From NCBI RefSeq assembly GCF_901709675.1, contig NC_051087.1:8024884-8088883 (forward strand): a stretch of 64,000 nucleotides of DNA, written 5' to 3'. Both the position numbers and the translations under genes were made by a program. Position 1 is the stretch's first letter. Every line of letters begins with the position of its first letter. This stretch comes from Syngnathus acus. Its lineage: Eukaryota; Chordata; Actinopteri; Syngnathiformes; Syngnathidae. The notes below the pieces were generated by a model. That model searched no databases, was not told the origin of the DNA, and saw only the letters and a program-made list of their open reading frames with translations. Below are positions 53,401-60,509 of the stretch, in pieces.

Positions 53401-56245
53401 GGTGTAGTTTGTTTCTGATCAGAACCTTTAAGTTGCCGGGGCCCCATGACTGACAGGGGGACCAGACAATTACAATTTGCAGCATTGACAGAGAGGAGCC
53501 TAAGTGAGAGATTTTACTCCCTCTCACACACGCGCATGCACACTATTCAGCTGTTTTATAGCTACAGAAAGCCATTTGGTGGCTATTGGGCAGTGGTATG
53601 CTAATAACATACTGATGAAGAGCAGGGCTCATGAATGAATAATTTATAAGAGGACACTTGGCTTTACACTGAATCTTTAAGCGGTTTTATTGTTGTGACC
53701 CATCAGTGTATAATAATGTCATCGAAACGCTTGGCGCCTTGTGAAGAAATAAAAACATGGGCATAGTTCCCCCTACTGGGTTTGTAGAGTGTTACACAAT
53801 GATCACAAACTCCATCCTTAGTCCTTCAAATAGTTGTTTTGTCAGCATATTCCCTTTTGTCAACCAAAGTGTTTGTTTTACCAGATCTTTGACTCCGAGT
53901 TGAAGGACCAGGAGAGGGAGGTGTGTTTTGTCGACATCGCTTATGATGACATTCCTGACCGCTACTATAAGGAATCAGAGGTGAGCTGGGGGTCTATCGG
54001 CAAATGATGCTTTATCGCTTCAAGCACTTTTTCTGTCTCTGATGAGCTAATTTTATTCACACTTTCAATTTGAGTGGATTTCCAGAAAAATATTAAATTA
54101 AAATTCATTTTGAATCATACAATGAAAATAATAGAAGTTGAAAACATTGTAATCTATTTCCATTGTGTTGGATTGTCATAAGAAACAACATTAAAACACT
54201 TTGTAATCCTATGTTCGACTTTAGGCTCTCCTTTGTTGCCGTCATAACACAAGTTTATTCTTCTGCGCGTGTTCATAATGCACCAATGCAGGACTTGCGA
54301 TACTTCAAGTCAGAGAAGACATCGCGGGGCGTGCTTCAGGAAGGATGGAGGGACACGCAGCATCCCATCATGTGCTCGTACAAACTGGTCACAGTCAAGT
54401 TTGAGGTGTGGGGTCTGCAGACGCGTGTGGAACAGTTTGTTCACAAGGTCAGAAACAAAAGTTTGGTCGAATTTGGTTCAGAAATAATTCTGCTAACAAA
54501 GAAGTCTGTATGAAAAAAAAAAAAGGCAGCTCAACTGTTTCTGTGTTGCAGTTGATTCGTGATGTCTTGCTGCTTGGACATAGGCAGGCCTTTGCTTGGG
54601 TGGATGAATGGATTGGTGGGTCAATCGTTCTTCAGGTTACACAATGTAGTCTTTAAATTCCATGCACACAATATAAACCAAATAATTGGAATTATTGAAT
54701 TATCATACTATAATACTAAAACCAGTCTTCACATGCACTTGATTATGGGTTCTTCCCTGAATCAGCATAATGTGTCCCACTGGACATTATCTGTATTTTC
54801 TCATGCATTCCAGTACACAAGTGGATGATTTCAAAATTATAGTGTACTTGCTCATTCTCAGCATTGCCCTCGAGCAATTCATCTTGTATGGAAGGAATTA
54901 ATGCCATTTGGGGGAAATTATACTTATTTTGGGTGTATTTGTCCCAATACTTTTTCCCCTAGTGTATGAGAATAGGCATTTACTGAAATTTCAACCTCTA
55001 ACTGTGAATTTTCCAGAACTGTTACTGTTTATTATCGTGCATGTACTTTCACCTTACCTGCACTCCAACAAGTTAACCGTGCAACTGCCAGTCCTGCAAC
55101 TCCCTAAATGCATCCATCCTTTTGGAATGACTCTTAACGCTTTAGTCTGCAGTGCTTGTGCAATCTCCGCTCACCTTGTTTTCCCTTCCGTTGATCTCAA
55201 CGTATGGATTTCTTTTGGATGGAGAATTGCCAAACCCATCCCAGCTTTCATCTTGGACCTCTGGATTTTATGCTTTGTCTGCATCTTGAAAATCTTCTGT
55301 CTGACTCTTCTACTTGGGATGATTGTCCTTTTACATGCTATTCCTCTAGTTAAGCTTCCTGCTCAAACTATTTGCATTTTCGCCACTTTCATCACCTTCT
55401 CCCCTCTCCCTGAACCGGAGTGCCTTTTCAGAGGAGTTACCAGATTTGCCCCCTCCCTCCTTCTTCCAGATATGACTTGGGATGACGTCAGGAATTACGA
55501 GAGAAACATGTATGAGAAAACCAACATTAAAGTTTGCCATGAACAGGCAGAGCATTCCACAACAAATCCATCTTCACAGGATGCCATACAGATCCATGAG
55601 AAAGCAAGAGTATGTGACTTTTTCATTCTTTTTTTTCCCTCCAATATGAACCTTTGATATTTGATGACCTTTGATGACCTCCAATTGTTTTTATTCATAC
55701 AAAGTTGTTTTCTGCTTGAGAACATCTTCAGAGATCTAGAAAGAGGTGACACAAAATACAATGAGATTATACAAAAACAACAAAATAGGACTATGCGTTT
55801 GTCCTGTGCCTCTTTCACTCATCTTAATAATAATGTAGTTTTCGCCAAACACCTCATTGTTGTCATTTAATGTCTCCTCAACCCAGACATGACAATGGAT
55901 GAGGTGAGAGAATTTGAGCGAACAATCCAGGAGGCCACCAACCAGAAGATTGGGATGTTCCCCCCGTCGATCTCCATCAGCGAGACCCCCCTATCCTCCT
56001 GTTCCCTCACTGGTCCCGCCAGCGCCCCCTCCACTCCACTGTGCACCGACGCACCCGATTCCCTCTCGGTCTCCAAGGACAGGCCCCGCAAAAAGTCAGC
56101 TCCAGAAACCCTGACACTTCCCGAGCCGTCTCCGAGCGGTGTGCAGCAGGGATCTGCTACTGGCCCACTTCCTTCTTTGAATCACCTTCAATCTTCAACA
56201 TCGCCTTCCTCCAGCGCCGATCCTATTGAGATGGGAGAGCAGTAG
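23486..56245 (+). CDS. pitpnc1: pitpnc1, cytoplasmic phosphatidylinositol transfer protein 1 (RdgB-beta)
   Basis: PITPNC1 is a soluble class II PITP that binds and transfers phosphatidylinositol and phosphatidic acid. Exons: 23486-23533, 47995-48143, 49648-49736, 50996-51003, 52123-52194, 53885-53980, 54292-54447, 54552-54615, 55887-56245. Total 1041 nt, 346 residues (human long form 332). An alternative 3' exon is at 55470. The protein begins MLLKEYRICMPLTVEEY and carries the PITP-domain segments AWNYYPYTVTEYTC, KLVTVKFEVWGLQTRVE and HRQAFAWVDEW. The C-terminal tail is acidic/Ser-Pro-rich with RPRKKSAPETLTLP, whose Ser (about residue 298) matches a 14-3-3 docking site known in mammals. The start codon has A at -3. 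The first intron is 24.5 kb. All introns are GT-AG and phases agree. The gene is transcribed divergently from psmd12, as in mammals. Confidence 0.97.
26145..26262. mobile_element. MITE copy 1 (short, 118 bp)
   Basis: Terminal inverted repeats TACCGTAAATTTCGGACTAT at the left and its near-complement ending ACGGTA at the right, bounded by TA on each side. The inner sequence repeats the CTATAAG/CTTATAG motif. TA ends suggest the Tc1/mariner/pogo group. Confidence 0.8.
29845..29906 (-). mobile_element. SINE body fragment
   Basis: Contains CCAGCTGACTTTGGGCGAG and CAATCATAGGGCACA in the spacing seen in the complement of the teleost SINE body. It is degraded, with both ends lost. Confidence 0.5.
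30596..30624. repeat. (ATTT)n microsatellite
   Basis: About seven ATTT units in pitpnc1 intron 1, followed by a C run and an A run (30635-30650). Confidence 0.85.
32756..32818 (+). mobile_element. SINE 3' end fragment
   Basis: CTCCAGCATAGCACACTC through AGAAAATGGATGGAT matches the last ~60 nt of the main SINE family; the 5' part is missing, as expected for a truncated or decayed copy. Confidence 0.65.
32850..33840 (+). mobile_element. decayed LINE-like (L2-clade style) 3' end interrupted by a MITE
   Basis: The left part (32850-33136) has a broken frame reading roughly LLLVCKSPNGLEPKH, which recalls the YKSLNGLAPxY region near the end of L2-type ORFs. The right part (33727-33840) ends TGTGCTATACCAATAAACTTG, like the 3' tail of such elements. 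MITE copy 2 (33137-33726) sits between them. Family assignment is by resemblance only. Confidence 0.5.
33137..33726. mobile_element. MITE copy 2 (590 bp, longest; may carry a transposase remnant)
   Basis: The left end TACCATGTTTTCCAGACTAT and right end CTTATAGTCCAGGAAATACGG are inverted relatives of the other MITE termini. Unlike the other copies it has about 400 bp of unique interior, including an acidic open stretch at about 33311-33433 (ending SDTEDEYFIGISELE, then stop). This resembles acidic C-terminal tails of pogo-type transposases, but that is speculative. Confidence 0.6.
34244..34342. repeat. 49-bp tandem duplication
   Basis: A unit beginning AGAGAAAAAAATGAGGGC occurs at 34244-34292 and again at about 34293-34341 with one mismatch (T to G). 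High identity implies a recent local duplication in pitpnc1 intron 1. Confidence 0.9.
37075..37353. mobile_element. MITE copy 3 (279 bp)
   Basis: TIR TACCGTATTTTCCGCACTAT at the left and CTTATAGTTCGGAAAATACG near the right end. The interior has direct repeats of ATATAAGGCGCACCGGATTA. It is nearly identical to the copy at 51305. The last bases read CGCTA instead of CGGTA. Confidence 0.88.
39436..39757 (+). mobile_element. old, diverged SINE copy
   Basis: The order of blocks (CTGCCTCACAGTTCTGA, GAATTTGCATGTTCCCT, TTCCAAAAACATACTTGG, GGCTGGCGACCAGTTCAG, GCTGGGATATGTTCTAGC, AAGCGGTACAGGGAATGGATGG) follows the main SINE, with many substitutions. Confidence 0.75.
41058..41190 (+). repeat. dispersed repeat fragment with a palindromic TATATAG core
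   Basis: GTGCACTTATATAGTGCTTA followed by CCCAAAGCACTTAACAAAGC and a GCGGCAGCCACTGGCG block matches a common teleost dispersed repeat of unnamed family. By-eye recognition only. Confidence 0.45.
44432..44472. repeat. (GT)20 microsatellite
   Basis: About 40 nt of uninterrupted GT repeat in pitpnc1 intron 1; likely polymorphic. Confidence 0.95.
47476..47563 (-). mobile_element. internally deleted SINE remnant
   Basis: Reading the minus strand, the GTGGAATTTGCACGTTCTCC block is joined almost directly to the 3' tail (GAGAAACGG ... ATGGATGGATTG); the middle of the element is missing. Confidence 0.6.
49822..50237. mobile_element. MITE copy 4 (416 bp) in pitpnc1 intron 3
   Basis: TIR TACCGTATTTTCCGGACTAT at 49822 and its inverted partner ending ATACGGTA at 50237. 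It begins only 86 nt past the donor of exon 49648-49736. The interior, about 110 bp longer than in copies 3 and 5, includes an unrelated AT-rich segment at about 49945-50040. Confidence 0.9.
50417..50545 (-). mobile_element. SINE body fragment in pitpnc1 intron 3
   Basis: Plus-strand blocks GAGAAACAACCATTTG, GATGCATGTTTTG, ATGTGGGAGGAA and CATGCAAGCA...AAACTCCAC are the complement of the SINE body. Both head and tail are absent. Confidence 0.65.
50996..51003 (+). CDS. pitpnc1: pitpnc1 8-nt micro-exon
   Basis: The exon is AATACACA, between acceptor CACCCTGTAG and donor GTAAGTA. It enters in phase 1 and leaves in phase 0, supplying the E-Y-T of VTEYTCSF. Without it the exons at 49648 (ending phase 1) and 52123 (starting phase 0) cannot be joined in frame. 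The EYT residues match the mammalian protein, so it is functionally constrained. MITEs lie on both sides, at 49822-50237 and 51305-51595. Confidence 0.9.
51305..51595. mobile_element. MITE copy 5 (291 bp) in pitpnc1 intron 4
   Basis: Termini TACCGTATTTTCCGCACTAT and GCGGAAAATACGGTA are perfect inverted repeats over their first 15 or more bases, with TA at each edge. It is nearly identical to copy 3 at 37075, apart from a short insertion near 51453 and scattered single changes. It starts about 300 nt after the micro-exon. Confidence 0.92.
55470..55609 (+). CDS. pitpnc1: pitpnc1 alternative C-terminal exon (exon 9a, short isoform)
   Basis: Acceptor TTCTTCCAG at 55461-55469. In the phase left by exon 54552-54615 it reads DMTWDDVRNYERNMYEKTNIKVC and on to IHEKAR. 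This matches the alternative short C-terminus described for mammalian PITPNC1 (DMTMEDVREYEKNM...TNIKVC). A donor-like GTATGT follows at 55610. If spliced on to 55887, the frame shifts and the next codons are ACA TGA, giving a 275-residue protein. If not spliced, the frame runs to a stop at 55655-55657, giving 289 residues. Which is used is not determinable here. Confidence 0.8.
55887..56245 (+). CDS. pitpnc1: pitpnc1 long-isoform terminal coding exon (exon 9b)
   Basis: Acceptor CTCAACCCAG ends at 55886. The exon reads DMTMDEVREFERTIQEATNQKIGMFPP, paralleling exon 9a's start, then a Ser/Pro-rich regulatory tail to TAG at 56243-56245. RPRKKSAPETLTLP (about residues 293-306) is the conserved 14-3-3-binding segment. 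The last about 40 residues (after LPEP) differ from the mammalian tail as I know it. Confidence 0.93.
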
Positions 56246-56861
56246 ATGGACCTTTCTGAATGTCTTCCCCATACTTTTGATCTGTCCCCCCCCCCCCACC
56301 CAGAATCCCAAATATTCACTCTTTCGGCATTCTCAGATATGTTTGCACGACAATGATTGTTTTTTTTGTGTTTTTTCAAAAGTTTGGACAACAAATCAAT
56401 TCGCCCTTTACACTGAGATACTATCATAGCCACCCTGAATGGTTTGACCTTCACTTCTGCTTCAGAGCATTCATCTTTAATTTTGTTGTGTAGCGATTCT
56501 TTGAATTTGCCATTTCCCTTGTTTTCCTTAGTTGGTGAAAAAAAAAAAAAATAGATGCCTTATACTAGCGCCGCAGAGCCACCAGTTTCCCTTTGTATTT
56601 AGTCACAACACAAACTGCGAGTTCACATTAGAAAGTCTGCGGTTATGTTCTTAGGGGCCTAGAGTATTTCATAAAGTACACAAAGCATTACAAGATCAGT
56701 GTTCATACCTCAGGTCTCCCCTCCTCGACTCACAGATGTCACTGTAGACTTACTCTACTTACTTGTTGCCAAACAGCCACTTTTTATATTACAACACAGC
56801 CTATTCCTTGTAATGCTGAACCCACGGACTGTTTACAATCATAAAATGTTTGCCTATACGT

Positions 56862-56867
56862 AATAAA
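56862..56867 (+). terminator. candidate proximal pitpnc1 poly(A) signal
   Basis: AATAAA about 620 nt after the stop codon. Another lies at 59558-59563, followed directly by an A run that may be genomic or a retroposed tail. Confidence 0.4.
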
Positions 56868-58138
56868 GCCATTAAGTACACTGGCAGTTTTGGCACGACA
56901 GTGTTACCATACCACAACTTGTGGTCAGTATGTATGCTTGAATGGCTCATGTGCATACAGTGCTGTATAAAACTAACTTTAGAAACTCTAGCTTGACCAA
57001 ACATAACTAGTGTGTCACTCAATAGACCTCCAGAAAGGCTGAACTGTTAACAAAAGTTACCCCAAAAAAGTCATAGGTCATGTTTGTTTTTATTCATCTG
57101 TCAAGACACCAAGCTACTTCCTAGAAGACAATTCCACGAAATGCCATATTGGTGACAATAATCTATCTGCACCTTTATTCAGTCTCTGCACTATTTGATG
57201 GGCTCCTTGGCACCATTGCCCTAAGAAAGTTTTCTTTTTACATTTTTATTTTATTTATTAAATTCTGTTAACGTACCACTTTTAAAAATGGGGGCGGGGG
57301 CATTCTAGAGGAGCTTTTACACACCATAATATATTCACAGTGAACGGAAGGGTCCCGCGAAGCTCTATCTAAAGATGCGGGCATGTGCATCAAGCTGACT
57401 TGAGTATGTGCTTTGTTAGCAGAGCAGACACTTTCGCCTCATAACTGCATCGATTTTGTCTGATGAGTGATTGAGCAGAGAATTGTTCTTTATTGCCATG
57501 TTACCCAACTAGTCAATATATTCTCTCTACCTGGTGAAAATTATGAAAGGTTACAAAAATGTGGCAAGTCCTACTTTTCAACAACTCGAGACAATATGAA
57601 CATCACACAATATTACAGTACATAAGTAATGGGGAATTATTCAATTGTTCAAAGTACTTGTATATGCTGCATGGGATGTTCCTAATTTATGTATACATGA
57701 AGGATGTTTGTATATGCAGTTTTCAGACTGAATGCCTTTGATGATGCAATTCGATGAATGCCTCAATGCTATAATTTTATATTCAATACATTTTAAGTGA
57801 GACGTGAGCATGAAAGACTACAGGCCTACAAACTACTTCAACTTGGTGCCTCTGCATGCCTCAACAGCATTGTCACATGTAATCTAACAAACCGTATATC
57901 AGCACCGGGTTTCTGTTCAGGAAGTACATGAGAATTTAGTGGGAAAACATACAAAAAAAAAAAGCACAATATTCGTGAACTGGACTATTTTGTTTGAATG
58001 CATCTGCCTTACCAACGGGCATGCTAGGATTTTGCCCCAAAAGACTGTTTTGCTGTTGTTTGTGCACTACTTTTAGTATGGAATCCTCCTAGATTCATAT
58101 GTGCATGGCCTACAGCATCCCGTGGTGTTGTAGCTGAG

Positions 58139-59159
58139 CTAGGCATCATTAGACAAATGACATGCAGTTATGCCCCAAATGATTCTAACCTGTGAAACAT
58201 TTGAACTGAATTTGCATGTGTTGAAGATCTGTCTGGAAATCAAATGACACAAGAAAGTATATTGTTTTCTTCCTTTTGAAAGTAATTCACATCTCTCACA
58301 ATTTTGACAATGTTTTTGCATCATTCTTAAGGCTCAAGCTATCTAACAGCATAATACAGCACATTCTAAGCAACTATACAATAAAATCATTCCATATTCC
58401 TGCATTCTAGGATATGAATTATTTTCATTATTTTCTTCTTACCTATACAGTCTTCTTCCACTTACTTGTGTCTCCTAAAAGATCACAACATATAAATCTG
58501 TTTTAGCTCAGTTTGTCCGTCATTGTGGGTTTAACTGCATGTGTCAGGGCTAACTTGTTATTCAATTTTTGTTTTTATTCCGCCGTCCATTTAGCTGTTA
58601 CTTTTGAAATTGACTTCCGGTGTGCGTTTTGCACAGCCCAGTTATATTTGTGAATGGGGCAATGTGTTCTATTGCTCTCCTGGTAGTGATAACATGAGCA
58701 TCCTCTTGTGGTCTTACTTGGCATAAAATCTTTAATATTCTGTACAGTTCATCATTAATTGTCGTATTTGTCTTATCATCTTTTTGTAAGGAGTACACAG
58801 ACAACTCTGGTATTACCATCTCTCTTGTCAGGGATACATTTAATCTACGATGGGCTGTTACAATAAAAAAAAAAAAACACAATTTCCAACTATGTAATAT
58901 GGTCTGCTCTGTTTAAAAGAGTAATGTAAATGCTGTTCTCATTGATTAGTATAGGAAGTTCCTTGCATTTGAATCTGTTCAGGAATGTTTCATCGTTGTA
59001 ACTAAAAAGTCTTAAAATAGAAAGGTCTTGTTGCGTGATATGGTTGGCAGCTTCATGAATATGCTTGTATCTAAGAAGGAATTGTTGTTTCAAGTTGAAT
59101 ACTTTGTATTGAGTTTTGATTGAGTAATGCTGCTGGTGATAGTGGTGCACTTCATACAA
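58139..59159 (-). mobile_element. possible decayed retroelement coding sequence (low confidence)
   Basis: Minus-strand frames at 58139-58324, 58598-58882 and 58890-59159 are open for 61-94 codons in AT-rich sequence. The first has C-x2-C-x2-C spacing then FNTCKFSSNV...ITAC, loosely like the Cys-rich linker before the GIY-YIG endonuclease of Penelope-like elements. No GIY-YIG or reverse-transcriptase motif is visible, so these may be chance frames. The only support is the nearby palindrome at 59669. Confidence 0.2.
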
Positions 59160-59668
59160 TAGTACCTTTTGTTTTCACTGCAGGACACATTTTTGTAGAG
59201 TTTGTAAAAGTTTCTTTTTAGTGAGATGAACACGCTTTATGATGACTTCCCCCCCCCCCCCCCTCCCACCCCCTTTTTTTGTGGTTGCACTTGAAGGATA
59301 AATTCATTCTGAAGGACCAACTTTTTTTTTTTCTGGTGCACTTTTCATTTGTGCTTACATTGACAATTGGGGCCTGTCCCAAAAAGTAGAAGATGAATGA
59401 ACTACTTTGTGTATTCTTGTCTGTTTCTGCTTTGTGCAGTACGCCCTAAACATTTTTCATCTGATAGTTGCTGAGTTCTTCCACTTTGACAATTGTATCT
59501 ATTGTATTTCGTTGGGTTCTTTATTGTAATTATTGTTTTACTAAGCAGAGCAAGACAAATAAAAAAAAAAAGTAGTTAATTGATGCATCTTTGTTTACAA
59601 ACTGAAATGGGTCTGTACATACATCATTATTTTATTTAGTTGGATTGTGTTCGTTATGTCTTCATTTG

Positions 59669-59840
59669 TGATAGCTATAGTATTCTTTTGTTCAGACAAG
59701 TTGCAAGGTCTTACCTTAGTAGCTTTTTCTGACAGTTTCATCTCTCTGATGAAGGCGGAAATTACTGCCGAAACTGTCAGAAAAAGCTACTAAGGTAAGA
59801 CCTTGCAACTTGTCTGAACAAAAGAATACTATGGCTATCA
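59669..59840. repeat. near-perfect 71-bp inverted repeat with 30-nt spacer
   Basis: The left arm 59669-59739 and right arm 59770-59840 are reverse complements at 70 of 71 positions; the single mismatch is near the outer end. The spacer and arm junction read CTGATGA (59746-59752), a short potential stem (GGCGG with CTGCC), then GAAAC (59770-59774). This order recalls the conserved core of hammerhead ribozymes carried in Penelope-like retroelement terminal repeats. A canonical fold cannot be completed from this copy alone, so the ribozyme reading is inference. Confidence 0.9.
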
Positions 59841-60509
59841 TTTTATTCTTTTTACCCATTTTCACACTGATTTGTTTGTTGCCAGACGTGGGTAATTTAA
59901 ACGGAGCTTTCCCCATATATTTATTTGTAATACACTTTACATTTCAAATACATCTCCGTGCTACAGAGATTTAAAACAAAAAATAAAAGAAGTGGTTACA
60001 ACAGACAACTGTTTAAAAAAAACACACACTTGGGAGTCAGGATAAAAAAAAATAGCGGTTTGAAAGCTAATAATTTAGTTTTCAGTCCCCTTTAGAACAG
60101 CCCCAAACTTTGAGGTGTTCTCGGGACTCAAAGGAATGCATTCCGTTTTGTGTTCACCCCAGCATTAAGGTCATTACAGCATGGCCAAGCGTAAAAAATT
60201 ATTGGCTGTGTTTCTTTGTGTCCAATTTATATGTAGGAATTTTCCTTTTCGAAGGTGACTTAGCATGCTCTTAAAGTTCACGTGTCATGGTCATAATGAA
60301 AAGTATATAATTTATATAAAAAAAAAAAATCATCCAAGCTTGTTTTGCTTCCACTGGTTGTGTGCAGTTAAATTTGCTTCCCGACAGGGTGGGATTGATT
60401 CATTTGTAGCCAGATTGATAGGAATAAGAACTGATGTCAAGGTTTCAAAAAAAAAAAGACAAAAACTGTTTATCAGACTCTTAAATCACCTTTATTGCTT
60501 TTCTCTTAC

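Larger units (their letters stand above)
56246..59668 (+). other. pitpnc1 3' UTR / intergenic region
   Basis: Follows the pitpnc1 stop. Candidate poly(A) signals AATAAA lie at 56862-56867 and 59558-59563, so the 3' UTR may be 0.6 kb or over 3 kb (mammalian PITPNC1 has a long 3' UTR). A C-rich tract lies at about 59250-59273. Apart from two weakly suggestive minus-strand frames (58139-59159), nothing is recognised. The vwa7-like terminal exon should lie in this direction but was not found. Confidence 0.5.

Noticed and set aside
54908-55657. Longest open frame (249 codons) as an independent membrane protein gene
   Set aside because: Only its last third is a real exon (pitpnc1 9a); the rest is intron with T-rich composition that produces hydrophobic residues by chance, and no protein family is recognised.
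59740-59775. Active hammerhead ribozyme
   Set aside because: Core-like CTGATGA and GAAAC are present, but stems I and III with a proper cleavage site cannot be closed convincingly; TTCATC/GATGAA also forms a competing simple hairpin.
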